Shown here: positions 39,991 to 49,094 of the stretch, piece after piece
Layout: each line of letters starts with the position of its first letter
Position numbering within the stretch: the stretch's first letter is position 1
Assembly (NCBI GenBank): GCA_905221605.1
Contig: CAJNDS010002703.1
Location: 117,001 to 181,000 of the forward strand
Direction: 5' to 3'
From: Symbiodinium natans
Taxonomy: Eukaryota; Sar; Dinophyceae; Suessiales; Symbiodiniaceae
DNA: 64,000 nucleotides
The notes under the pieces: model-generated
Told to the model about the DNA's origin: nothing
The model's input: only the letters and a program-made list of their open reading frames with translations
Databases searched by the model: none
Made by a program: the position numbers and the translations under genes

Positions 39991-42900
39991 ATGGACAATG
40001 GTGAAGAACGTGTGCCTGGACGAGACCGTTCTCCGAGAGGCCGCAGTGCAAGCAGCCTGAGTTCCACAGGGCTTTCTGGTGCAAGGTCACCAAGTACCCG
40101 TGGGAGAAGAGAACGTGGAAGGTCTTTGCCAGCGCGACCAGCTTCAGTTCCACGCGGAGTAGACCCAAGGCAGTGGACAGCTACGACTGGAGCAGGCCAT
40201 CAGCCACCAGTCGGGGCTGTGCCTTCGTTTGGACCTCAGTTCTACCAGATGGGAACACCCCCTCAGACAGCACCACAAGAACCCCTTCAAGTTCCGAATA
40301 CGCAGTTGCCCGTTGCACCCGGAGTAGCTCAACAGATGGAGTTCACGAGAGCAATGCTGCAAGCGCAGGACGAGCAGATCCGACAGCAGGCAGCTCAACT
40401 TCAACAGATGAGTGCCATGCTTACGCAAGCATTGCAGCTTGCAAGTGTGAATGCTGTCAATGCGCAGAATGCAGCAGCTGCAGCTTCATCGTCGACGAGT
40501 CCTACACCTGGAGGAGACCCCTCAGCAGCACCTGCGAATGCATCGACTCCTGTGGACATGGAAGTAGACTCTGGTGTACGAAACAAGAGAGCAGAGGGCT
40601 ACATTCCACAGTTGCCTCAGCTGAACTATGCGTCCATGACAAGCAGACATGCTGAAATCCGAGTTTGGACAGCCTACAGAGACGAACTTACGAGTTGGCT
40701 TTGTTTGCTCGACGACCGCTACGCTACGGAATTGCAAGAAGCGATCAGTAGCAAAGTGGAAGTCTTGCAAGTGAGGCTTGAAGCCGGGAAAGCAGCCCGG
40801 TCAACCAAACTTTGGTTTTTGCTTCGTCAGTCCATGAGCAAGTTCCAACGTGGGCAAGATTTGGTGCATCTCATCGAGGTGAAACAAATGGGAGCAAGTG
40901 CCGGATACGAACTCTGGCGCTCGTTGAACAACGAATTGTCAGTTCGCTCCAGAGTGGAGGGACAGGCCCTCCGCGAACAGGCGTTAGGCCTGGTGCCACC
41001 AAAGCATCTCAAGCGACCACTTGATGTCGCCAGGTGGTACACCACCGAGCTTCTCAAGTTCGAGGCGCAGGTGAAGCATCGCTTCCCGGAGTTGCTCATC
41101 GGAGAACAAGAGGGAGTCCTGTGCCTGATGAAGCACTTGGATTCTGAGACCAAGAGATATCTGCTCCTCCATCACTCAACAAAGAGCATGGGTGAGCTGA
41201 TGACTGGTTTGCAGTTTTACGACGAGCAACTTCGTGTGATGGACTTCCAGAGAGAAGGAGCATCCGGGTATGCGAATGCCTTCAAGGGTGGCAAGGGCGA
41301 AAAGGGCGACAGAGATAAGAGCAACAAAGGCTCCAAGGGCAACAAGGGCAACAAAGGCGAGAAAGGAGAAAAGGGACTGAAGGGTGGCAAAGCGAAAGGA
41401 AAGGATAAGAAAGGTGACCAAGGCGGAAAAGGAGACAGAGCTCGGAGCAAGAGCAGAGAAGCGAAGAAGACAGATGTCTGCCGGAACTGCGGGAGGACTG
41501 GACACTGGGCACGCGACTGCTGGGCACCACCGAAGGACAAAGCCGCAGCAGCGACGAGCCAGGCCGTTACGACGCAGCCAGAGGCACCATCGTCTTCATC
41601 GTCTACATCGGCGAAAGCAGCAACGCAGCCCACAACCAAGGGTAGTGGAAAAGCACAGTCATCAATCAAGACGTTTCTGGAGGGATATCACTTTGGTATG
41701 ATGCTCACGAACCAGGTGGTTAGTTTTCCTTCAGATGATCGCGTTTACTGGTTGATTGACTCTGGTAGTTCGTTCCACATCATCACGAGAGAGACGCTTG
41801 AGAGTGATCATGTGAAGGTCCTTGCATGGCTTGAAGGACGCCCGAAGTCGTATGCGGAGACTGCGACAGGAGATTCCGTTGAGATTGGCGGATCGACACA
41901 TGTTTTGGTGGAAGTGTGCTTTGAAACCACCACATCAGCATCACTGAAGAGCAGTTCTGAGCATGAGGGTGACGCTGTGTACATGTGTAGGGCTAGGTTT
42001 GAAGCCGTCATTTCCGATCAGATCAAGCACAATTTACTGAACATCAACTTACTTTGTCAAAATGGAGGTTGGGAGCCAGCAATGTGCGACCAGCAGGGCG
42101 TAATTACCGTCCGAAAGCACGGCGTAACGCTGAGACCAACCATGTTTGCTTCAGTTAGTTGGCTTGCGCCAGTTCGGAATGACCATCCTTTAGCGCTGAA
42201 ACCGCAAGATTTGATCGCCAAAACGGAACAGTTTCGTCGAAGTCGGTCTCGCAAGTCGTCTTCGAGTCGTGATTTTCATCGTTCGACTTCGAATCGAGGT
42301 CATCGCAGCTCTGCGAGAGTGTGTGTTGAGCCCGAAAACCCCGAATTGCTGGATGTTTCATGTCTTGATGAGGTAGTTGATTGCGAGCTTCAGACGAGCC
42401 ACGAACATGTTGACCTGGACCAAGGCGAAGCTAAGGACAGACTAAGGACAGTTGGTGACGTTTCCGGCTCTGCGAGGGATCAACTTCAGTTTTTCAGTCA
42501 TGTGGATACGCCAGTTGTTCGTGAGCTTGATAGGGATGAACGCTTGATTTTTTGTGAAGACAACAGCGTTATCTCACACAAGCAACAGGACAACAGCACC
42601 ACACCAGCAGTCGAGCGTCTTGTATTTGAAAATGACAGCAGCGTTATCTCACTCAAGCAACAGGACAACAGCACCACACCAGCAGTTGAGCGTCTTGTGC
42701 ATGAGCATGGTAGGGAAACAGTTGTCTGTCGTGCTTGCTTGGAGGATTTCCCTGATGAAGTTGAGATTGGCAGCTTGGATTGCTCAAAGAGGCGAAGTTT
42801 TCCTAGAGTAGGACAGATAGGAGACCGCCGCTATGGATCCGAGTGCCACGATGCAACGGAGCATTCAAGAGTTGGAAGGCATGCGCCAGGGGGCGAGACG

Positions 42901-44550
42901 CAGGAGATTGATACTGTTGGAGGCCAACGCCGCGCAGCATGGCATAGAGCTTCCACAGAATCTCCGAGAGGAACTCCAGGCAACGTATGCCGAGGCGGAG
43001 TCCACTGGAGGGGACGAGATGGATCTGGACCCGGAAGGGGATTCGGCAAGGCTGGACCCTTCGACCTCATCGCCTTCGATAGAGTACATCATGGAAGAGA
43101 CGGAAGCGGCGGAGGCACCGTCGTCCCACACTGGGGTGAGGGAATTCCAAATGGATCCTTCGATCTCAGAGGCTCCAGCCAAGGAACCCGCCATGGTCCT
43201 GATGAAGCCGACGCCGAAGATCAAATCCAAGGAAAAGGGCAAGGCCATGAGACCGGTTCGGAATTTGCTGCCGGACCATGTGGACCAATCGACCATGGGA
43301 GTCGATCCTCGGGAGCCATCCGGCCCCACGCCGGGATCGTCAGCGCCAACACGGAGAGGAAAACGGCGCTGGGCGTCGACAGGATGGATGACGTGGATTG
43401 CTCGTCGATTTGGAGGAGCGTGGACAGCACAAGCTCCGGGAGAAAGCGACCCACCGGACACGCCGGTGACGCTGTATTGCCTCCTGTGCCAGAAGTATGT
43501 CACCGAAGCCCATTTGATGAGCGAACCACACGAAGCCAACATGCAGGGCTTCACGCACGTCATCTCCAAGGAGGGCCTCCGCGTGACGCAGAACCCGGTG
43601 GATTGGGCCACATGGGAGGAAGCTCTTGCCGAACCAGAGCAGCTGGAACTTGGAGTGACAGAAGGCAAGGCTCGCTCAGTGGTTGCACTGGGACCGAGCG
43701 AGTTTCCTCAGCCGAACCCGAAGGAAACGACCGCGGCAGCACCGGCGACCCCAGGGCCAGGACCATCGACAGTGGTGGTGGAGATAGACGAGTCCGACGA
43801 GGATTGGGGAGAATGGAGGCCAACCACAGAGGTTCCGGCTCCAACGACCCCACCACATCCGAAGGATCCCCCTATCTCCATGATGCAGCCGCCGGGGGAA
43901 CCGGTCAGCCCGACAGCAGTGTACACGGAACACCGCCGGGGCCCCGAGCCCAGGCATGCGAAGAGCACTCTCCGGGTGACACCCCCATGGCGGGAATCAC
44001 TTTCCAACCTGGGCTATCATGGTCCGTATCTGCAGCTGCATCTGAGCACACCAGGCCACACCGCAGAAGGGCTGCAAGCCCTCGGACCTTTGAGGGAGAG
44101 CTTCCTGCGGATGCAGGTGAAGGACCACGCTCAACTGCCGGTCAGCTTGACACCCCCGAAAGCCACCAGCGACCTCTCCAGCACGGTGATGAGGATGGCA
44201 GAAACGATGGAGACAGGAGAAGCGGGGACATTGATACCGGCAGGAAGGCCATTCAACACAATGAGCCTTCGCGCTCAGCTCGAGGCGGGAGTCCTCACTG
44301 GCCAACAATACGAGGACCGGCGCCGAGCAAGGTCGCAGGACATACAGGCTGCGAGGTCGGTCGCGCCGAGGCTGGCGCTCCCGATACCTCCGCCTCCTCC
44401 AGTTCCGCGGCCCGAACGCACGCCCGAAACTCCAATTCCGTGGAGTGGCGCGCCGTCGGCTGCATTCATGGAACTTGTCAGGCGCCGCCGAGATCGCCAA
44501 GAGCGCGATCGTTCTCGCTCCCCGTCTCCCTGAAAGGGAGTACGGAATAG
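39991..44550 (+). CDS. Copia-2 Gag-protease frame, open into a spacer
   Basis: Starts at the first ATG 14 nt after the primer site. Gag with Gly/Lys-rich linker and CCHC knuckle (CRNCGRTGHWARDC, from residue 497); protease DSG at 590-592. A 25-residue in-frame tandem duplication follows (QQDNSTTPAVERLV twice, 75 bp apart, about 42566-42715), then a CxxC motif (VCRACLED). From about 42833 to the TAG at 44548-44550 the frame stays open, but its Gly/Arg/His-rich translation looks like the shadow of the overlapping +1 ORF, so the real protein probably ends or shifts near 42833. The integrase frame resumes in this same frame after the TAG. Confidence 0.8.
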   Translation: MDNGEERVPGRDRSPRGRSASSLSSTGLSGARSPSTRGRRERGRSLPARPASVPRGVDPRQWTATTGAGHQPPVGAVPSFGPQFYQMGTPPQTAPQEPLQVPNTQLPVAPGVAQQMEFTRAMLQAQDEQIRQQAAQLQQMSAMLTQALQLASVNAVNAQNAAAAASSSTSPTPGGDPSAAPANASTPVDMEVDSGVRNKRAEGYIPQLPQLNYASMTSRHAEIRVWTAYRDELTSWLCLLDDRYATELQEAISSKVEVLQVRLEAGKAARSTKLWFLLRQSMSKFQRGQDLVHLIEVKQMGASAGYELWRSLNNELSVRSRVEGQALREQALGLVPPKHLKRPLDVARWYTTELLKFEAQVKHRFPELLIGEQEGVLCLMKHLDSETKRYLLLHHSTKSMGELMTGLQFYDEQLRVMDFQREGASGYANAFKGGKGEKGDRDKSNKGSKGNKGNKGEKGEKGLKGGKAKGKDKKGDQGGKGDRARSKSREAKKTDVCRNCGRTGHWARDCWAPPKDKAAAATSQAVTTQPEAPSSSSSTSAKAATQPTTKGSGKAQSSIKTFLEGYHFGMMLTNQVVSFPSDDRVYWLIDSGSSFHIITRETLESDHVKVLAWLEGRPKSYAETATGDSVEIGGSTHVLVEVCFETTTSASLKSSSEHEGDAVYMCRARFEAVISDQIKHNLLNINLLCQNGGWEPAMCDQQGVITVRKHGVTLRPTMFASVSWLAPVRNDHPLALKPQDLIAKTEQFRRSRSRKSSSSRDFHRSTSNRGHRSSARVCVEPENPELLDVSCLDEVVDCELQTSHEHVDLDQGEAKDRLRTVGDVSGSARDQLQFFSHVDTPVVRELDRDERLIFCEDNSVISHKQQDNSTTPAVERLVFENDSSVISLKQQDNSTTPAVERLVHEHGRETVVCRACLEDFPDEVEIGSLDCSKRRSFPRVGQIGDRRYGSECHDATEHSRVGRHAPGGETQEIDTVGGQRRAAWHRASTESPRGTPGNVCRGGVHWRGRDGSGPGRGFGKAGPFDLIAFDRVHHGRDGSGGGTVVPHWGEGIPNGSFDLRGSSQGTRHGPDEADAEDQIQGKGQGHETGSEFAAGPCGPIDHGSRSSGAIRPHAGIVSANTERKTALGVDRMDDVDCSSIWRSVDSTSSGRKRPTGHAGDAVLPPVPEVCHRSPFDERTTRSQHAGLHARHLQGGPPRDAEPGGLGHMGGSSCRTRAAGTWSDRRQGSLSGCTGTERVSSAEPEGNDRGSTGDPRARTIDSGGGDRRVRRGLGRMEANHRGSGSNDPTTSEGSPYLHDAAAGGTGQPDSSVHGTPPGPRAQACEEHSPGDTPMAGITFQPGLSWSVSAAASEHTRPHRRRAASPRTFEGELPADAGEGPRSTAGQLDTPESHQRPLQHGDEDGRNDGDRRSGDIDTGRKAIQHNEPSRSARGGSPHWPTIRGPAPSKVAGHTGCEVGRAEAGAPDTSASSSSAARTHARNSNSVEWRAVGCIHGTCQAPPRSPRARSFSLPVSLKGSTE
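42833..44533 (+). CDS. Extra 566-aa ORF between protease and integrase
   Basis: Starts ATG (MDPSATMQRSIQELEGMRQG) in the +1 frame relative to Gag-protease and ends TGA at 44531-44533. Residue composition is protein-like: helical N-terminus, acidic/Pro linkers, a Cys-Cys-His-His motif (YCLLCQKYVTEAHLMSEPHE, about residue 216) and an Arg/Ser-rich end (RRRRDRQERDRSRSPSP). Absent from the equivalent place in copia-1, where protease and integrase are ~90 residues apart. It could be reached by a +1 shift or internal initiation. Family not recognised; the end resembles RS-type RNA-associated tails. Confidence 0.65.
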   Translation: MDPSATMQRSIQELEGMRQGARRRRLILLEANAAQHGIELPQNLREELQATYAEAESTGGDEMDLDPEGDSARLDPSTSSPSIEYIMEETEAAEAPSSHTGVREFQMDPSISEAPAKEPAMVLMKPTPKIKSKEKGKAMRPVRNLLPDHVDQSTMGVDPREPSGPTPGSSAPTRRGKRRWASTGWMTWIARRFGGAWTAQAPGESDPPDTPVTLYCLLCQKYVTEAHLMSEPHEANMQGFTHVISKEGLRVTQNPVDWATWEEALAEPEQLELGVTEGKARSVVALGPSEFPQPNPKETTAAAPATPGPGPSTVVVEIDESDEDWGEWRPTTEVPAPTTPPHPKDPPISMMQPPGEPVSPTAVYTEHRRGPEPRHAKSTLRVTPPWRESLSNLGYHGPYLQLHLSTPGHTAEGLQALGPLRESFLRMQVKDHAQLPVSLTPPKATSDLSSTVMRMAETMETGEAGTLIPAGRPFNTMSLRAQLEAGVLTGQQYEDRRRARSQDIQAARSVAPRLALPIPPPPPVPRPERTPETPIPWSGAPSAAFMELVRRRRDRQERDRSRSPSP

Positions 44551-47500
44551 CTCAATCCAATCCTTGCAGCTTTGTCCCAAGACGAGAGAAAAGAGCCCGA
44601 TACGCGACAGCCACAACAGCAGTTTGAGCTAGTCACTGAAGAAGGAATCATTGGTGACAATGTGCGTAGTAAACAGGCAGAGCTTCAGCACTACATGCAG
44701 GGACACGTACCATACATGTCTGACTGTGAGTTTTGCCAGCGCACTAGAGGGACCACTCCAGCCCGAAAGCGTAGCGACCTGAACCCGAGAGAGTTTCAGC
44801 TTGACCAGTGCTTCTTTCGCAAGCTTGCATTCGTCGTACTGGTTCATACCATGAGCTTTGCGATTGCAGTTTGCTTTAGACCTGAGGGAGAGAGCGCAGC
44901 AACAACAGCAGAGCATTTGTATCCCTGGGTCAGGCACTTTGGTGTGAAACAACCGCATTTCATGTCTGATGCAGAGGGACTCACGAAGAACATCGCAGCG
45001 AGGCTCGCTGATCTTTGTGAGGGTACTGAGGACAGCTTTGCACCCGAAAGACATGCACCAGCAGCAGAACGAGCCATTAGGACCCTGAAAGGAATTGTAG
45101 CAACACATGAGCTTGAATTGCGTGAACATGGCGTTGTTTTGGATGGTGAATGTGCGGATGTTTTCGACCTTTTGTTTCAATACGCAGCACACACGCACAA
45201 CAGGTTTTCAGTTTCTGTAGGGTCGACCATGACACCCATGCAGAAGATCCGCGGAGATCGAGTGCGACCGCAAGTCACGTATCCGTTCGGTGCGGTAGCA
45301 TACGCTAAGATAACGCGGGCTAGAAGACCTGACGCGGATGCCAAGTATGCTCGAGGGATCTACTTGGGACCAGTGCTTGGGAGCACAGGTCATGCCATGG
45401 AAATCCGCTTGGATAGTGGGGAGACGAAACGGGTGATCGCGCCCGGACTCAAATTGCTCTACCCGTTGCGTTTCGACGCAAATCTTCTGCCCGGTGCAAA
45501 GGCCCTAGATGGCTTCGTGCCCCCACCTGAAGCACCGAAGACCAAAGAGCTGTTTCTCCCATATGTTCCAGGTGGAGGTCCTCCCATAGACTGGGTGAGA
45601 CAACATGGTGTTACACCCAAGTGCCCCGGATGCCAGGAAGGCGTCAGCTCGAGCAGGCATTCCCAAAAGTGTGTGAAAAGATACCAGAAATGGTTGCGTG
45701 ATTCCATCGATGATGCTCTGGAGGCATTAGATGAAGGACCAAGGGTCGACCGAAGACCTGAGGAGCTAATTGGAGAAGACCCATACGATGATGACGAACA
45801 AATGAAGCCGAACAAGCGCACACGCTTTGGCGGAGAGGAGGTCCGAGCGTTCGATCCTGAGCAAACAGGAGTCGGAGACTTAGAGATCCCGGAGATGTCA
45901 GTGCCGGATGCTGACTGGAATGTATCCGAATACCAGCCGTCCGAGGCTGAGGATGAGGATATGGGAGACGCTCCAGAGCATCCCCAGACATTCCATGAGG
46001 GGGTCCCAGTCCGATACCTAGAGGAATTGCTCGAGAACGCCCACTACACACCACAACCACTCTCTTGTTGTGACCACTACGACGTCGAAGCAGCATGTCA
46101 CTTACTTGTTGGTCGGTCGAGCGTGGAGAAGTTCCCATATGTTTGCTTGAACACAACAACACAACAACGGCACCACAAACAACAACAGTCGGTCGAGCGT
46201 GAAGCAGTTGAGTTGTTGAATCTCCAAGACCACCCTTGTGTATGCTCTTCAGTTAAAGAGAAAAAGGAAGATGAGTCCGCAGGGACGTACATGAGAATCC
46301 AAGACAGGACTCTCCGGGTGAATCGACCTAGAGCCAGCTACGATGACCTGGAAGGTTTTCAGCTGGATCCTGAAGAGACATGGCAAGGAATCAAGAAAGA
46401 GGTGAATGCGCTCGATAGTCTGAAAGTTGGTTATGCAAGATCAAAGAGCGAGATTGATGAATACCGCAAAGCCAACCCAAACTGTCGGACGGTCAAGTCC
46501 CGATGGGTCCTCACTCAGAAGGCCCCAGGACTAGTCCGAGCAAGGATAGTCGCTAAGGATTTTGCTCATGGCCGACCATCCGCACTCGATTTGGGGTTGA
46601 GTTCTAATACTGCGTCGGTGGAAGCCCTCAAGATCGTCCTTGCACGGGCGGCGAAGGGAAAGATGCGGGCTTACGGCCTCGACATCTCCACCGCGTTTCT
46701 CTTTGCGCAGGTAGTGGAACCCACCATTATCGAGTTGCCAAGCACATTCGCGCTCGAGAGCGGCGAAACCGCGTACTTGATACTAGAGAAAGCACTCTAC
46801 GGTTTGCGTTCCGCTAGCCTTAGCTGGCAGCGACACCTGAACAGGATCGTATCTGCACTAGGCTTACAAGCGAGTCCGCTTGAACCGACGCTTTTCAGCG
46901 GATGGGTCAACCTTGAATCCGGATGGGAGTATATCATCATGTTAGCGTACGTGGATGATTTGCTCATTGTGTCTTCTACCGAGAAAGGGTTCGAGTACGT
47001 CCACGAAGCCCTGAGTTCAGTCTTGAAAGTCAAAGTGACAGGGAGGCTGATCGAAGATGGGCAGATGGAATTCCTCGGTCGTTTAATCCGTTGGGATGGA
47101 CGACAGATCATGCTTGGGGTGAAGCCTGAGTATGTGAAGTCGGTCTTTACATCCTTCGGATGGGACATATCCACCGTAAAAGCATCCTTGACGACACCCG
47201 ACATCAGGAGTATGTACGATGAGGAGAGTGTTGAAGAGCCTTCAAAGGAGCTGTCCAGTGAAGCAGCTTCACGGTTCCGAAGTTGCCTAGGGAAGATAGG
47301 CTGGCTCTGTCAAACTCGCTCAGATATAACGTACTTTCACTCCATGTTGTCGCGCGGACAAAGCATGCCACGGCAAGTGCATGAAGATGCACTTCGCAAG
47401 TTCCTGCGATGGTTAGCAGCGTTTCCGCTGTTAGATCAAATCTTCCCGCTCGGAGATGGCAAGACCAATGAGGGGGAGAATGCCAGCCTGGTAGCCTATT

Positions 47501-48405
47501 GCGACAGCAATTGGGGCAGCGAGATGAGCGTAGCCCGGAAGAGCACCAGTGGCGGAGTGATCTACATTGCAGTGGACGGTCTGTGGTACTGCATAAAGGG
47601 GTACAGCCGCCTGCAGAGCGTCGTGGCACTCAGCTCAGCAGAGGCAGAGTTGTTTGCCATCGCCGAGGCAGCGAAAGAGGTGGCAGGACTTGCGCAATTG
47701 ACGGCGCATATCTGGGGCACCCTCCAGAAACCCCACCGCGTGTACACTGACTCTGCCTCAGCTAGGCAAATCGCCAGCATGGAGGGGCTACTCAGGCGCA
47801 TGCGGCATATAGACTTGAGGTTGTGCTTTATCCAAGACCGTGTCCATAGCGGCGAGTTAGCAGTAGAGGGAGTGGCCGGAACCGAGAATGTGAGCGATCT
47901 TCTCACAAAGAATTTAAATCGCCTCCAAACAGCAAAGCATACAGCAACCCTCGGACTAGAAGATGTCACCAACATCGATTTCCGAGAGGTCCCAGCAGTC
48001 AGGTCTTGCTTGTTGCTGTCTGGAGTGCTAGATTCTGTACTCGGGCCGGACAACCTCGAATATGAAGCTTTCTGTCGGCTATGCGAACTCGAGACTGAAT
48101 ATTCAACTTTGCTGATCGAGTTTTGCACGAGTTCACGTTCGAATCTGTCCTTGCAAGGAAGTGTGCACCAAGTATTTGTCCTGCCGATTACTCAAGGGGT
48201 TGACGGAACCTCGAATGACACCGTGGAGCGGGTCATGTCTGCAATGAATGTTGCGAGAGAATGGGGGATGAAGGTTGTTTCTGGAGCAGCACTCCTTGTA
48301 CCGGAGGTAGCCCGTACCAACGGCGACACGAAGATCGGCCGGGCTATCAGGACCATCTACAAGCTTTGTTCACGGTGCATCGCAAGCTCTGGCGGAGCTT
48401 CTTAG
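44551..48405 (+). CDS. Copia-2 integrase-reverse transcriptase-RNase H
   Basis: Open from just after the TAG at 44548-44550, in the Gag-protease frame. Residue numbers count from the TTG at 44572, as no ATG precedes the zinc domain. Integrase: HHCC (H40, then GHVPYMSDCEFC) and D78, D133, E166. Reverse transcriptase: SRWVLTQKAPGLVRARIVAK, LDISTAFLFA, YGLRSAS and YVDD at 793-796. RNase H: YCDSNWG, SSAEAELFA, YTDSASA and RHIDLR. About 150 further residues follow and end at TAG 48403-48405. Catalytic residues are present, but expression needs read-through or re-initiation, and the 5' LTR is truncated. Confidence 0.85.
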   Translation, partial: LNPILAALSQDERKEPDTRQPQQQFELVTEEGIIGDNVRSKQAELQHYMQGHVPYMSDCEFCQRTRGTTPARKRSDLNPREFQLDQCFFRKLAFVVLVHTMSFAIAVCFRPEGESAATTAEHLYPWVRHFGVKQPHFMSDAEGLTKNIAARLADLCEGTEDSFAPERHAPAAERAIRTLKGIVATHELELREHGVVLDGECADVFDLLFQYAAHTHNRFSVSVGSTMTPMQKIRGDRVRPQVTYPFGAVAYAKITRARRPDADAKYARGIYLGPVLGSTGHAMEIRLDSGETKRVIAPGLKLLYPLRFDANLLPGAKALDGFVPPPEAPKTKELFLPYVPGGGPPIDWVRQHGVTPKCPGCQEGVSSSRHSQKCVKRYQKWLRDSIDDALEALDEGPRVDRRPEELIGEDPYDDDEQMKPNKRTRFGGEEVRAFDPEQTGVGDLEIPEMSVPDADWNVSEYQPSEAEDEDMGDAPEHPQTFHEGVPVRYLEELLENAHYTPQPLSCCDHYDVEAACHLLVGRSSVEKFPYVCLNTTTQQRHHKQQQSVEREAVELLNLQDHPCVCSSVKEKKEDESAGTYMRIQDRTLRVNRPRASYDDLEGFQLDPEETWQGIKKEVNALDSLKVGYARSKSEIDEYRKANPNCRTVKSRWVLTQKAPGLVRARIVAKDFAHGRPSALDLGLSSNTASVEALKIVLARAAKGKMRAYGLDISTAFLFAQVVEPTIIELPSTFALESGETAYLILEKALYGLRSASLSWQRHLNRIVSALGLQASPLEPTLFSGWVNLESGWEYIIMLAYVDDLLIVSSTEKGFEYVHEALSSVLKVKVTGRLIEDGQMEFLGRLIRWDGRQIMLGVKPEYVKSVFTSFGWDISTVKASLTTPDIRSMYDEESVEEPSKELSSEAASRFRSCLGKIGWLCQTRSDITYFHSMLSRGQSMPRQVHEDALRKFLRWLAAFPLLDQIFPLGDGKTNEGENASLVAYCDSNWGSEMSVARKSTSGGVIYIAVDGLWYCIKGYSRLQSVVALSSAEAELFAIAEAAKEVAGLAQLTAHIWGTLQKPHRVYTDSASARQIASMEGLLRRMRHIDLRLCFIQDRVHSGELAVEGVAGTENVSDLLTKNLNRLQTAKHTATLGLEDVTNIDFREVPAVRSCLLLSGVLDSVLGPDNLEYEAFCRLCELETEYSTLLIEFCTSSRSNLSLQGSVHQVFVLPITQGVDGTSNDTVERVMSAMNVAREWGMKVVSGAALLVPEVARTNGDTKIGRAIRTIYKLCSRCIASSGGAS

Positions 48406-48743
48406 TGATGGTGAACCACCCGCAAGTGGGGGTATGGGTCATAGAATGGCCGCAGAGGTGTGCCTACTGGGGATGGGCAAGCACCCGTTCGTTTGCAAAG
48501 CAAAGAACCCATTACACTGGCGAAGTGCACGGCTGTGTTTCAGGCTTGGTAGGCAGAGATGGATTACCTATCCGAAAGATTTGGAAACTGATGTCGAACG
48601 ATGAACAGTTTGTGCGAACAATGTCCGAAACATTTGCATGTACCTGCAAGGGAGATCATTCACGAAACTTTGATCTCAAAGCAACGCAGCACTATCCGCC
48701 AGCTTTCGCGGACGTCGCCCTGGAAAGCTTGCGACTGCGGTAA
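48406..48743 (+). CDS. Out-of-frame tail with Cys/His motif
   Basis: A different frame (open from 48261) reads convincingly from about 48410 to 48743: VGVWVIEWPQRCAYWGWAST ... then FACTCKGDHSRNFDLKATQH and a stop. It overlaps the end of the copia-2 polyprotein. It may be the true C-terminus of the element, reached after a frameshift, or an unrelated fragment. The C-x-C-x3-H cluster is the only motif seen. Confidence 0.4.
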
Positions 48744-48960
48744 TTCGCGCCCGCCCATCCACCCCTGGCTTACCCGCCCACCCGCCCAGCCAGGTTACTT
48801 TGCGAGAGTTAGTCGACCTCCAGCGGTCTGAAGTGCAGCGGTCTAGGACTGAGGAATGCGCCGGCATGCGCGCCCCGGCGAGGAGCTTAGTTGGCTTTGC
48901 GTGGAGCTTAGTTGACGTGACCAACAGTGAAACTCTTGGTCATGAGGGGGAGTTGATAAA
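48744..48960. other. Spacer with G-rich tract
   Basis: Contains GAGGGGGAG at 48943-48951, which looks like a polypurine tract, but the sequence after it is the tandem unit, not a copia-2 LTR. No right LTR of copia-2 was found. Confidence 0.4.
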
Positions 48961-48989
48961 TGTGACTGGCTCAAGATCTCGGCTCAACC

Positions 48990-49052
48990 CCGGTGGGGTG
49001 CACAGGTAGCAGAGCGGTAGCTGTGTGAACCAGCCTCGAGTCCCCTAACTGT
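48990..49052 (+). other. tRNA-like A-box/B-box segment (unit 1)
   Basis: GGTAGCAGAGCGGTAGC resembles a tRNA A-box/D-arm, and about 16 nt later CCTCGAGTCCCC resembles a B-box. A cloverleaf cannot be completed, so this is at most a tRNA-derived (SINE-like) relic or chance. Repeated in units 2 and 3 and at ~25595. Confidence 0.3.
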
Positions 49053-49094
49053 TTTGGGTACCAGGCCTGCTTTTTCACAGCCTTCATTTGAGCC

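Noticed and set aside
41217-41669. Minus frame rich in Leu/Pro/Phe opposite copia-2 Gag
   Set aside because: Antisense of the Gly/Lys linker.
42865-43668. 267-codon minus frame opposite the copia-2 extra ORF
   Set aside because: Shadow of the GC-rich plus-strand ORF; Ser/Gly/Pro-rich with no motif.
48990-49052. True tRNA gene
   Set aside because: Boxes resemble a tRNA, but acceptor and anticodon stems cannot be paired.
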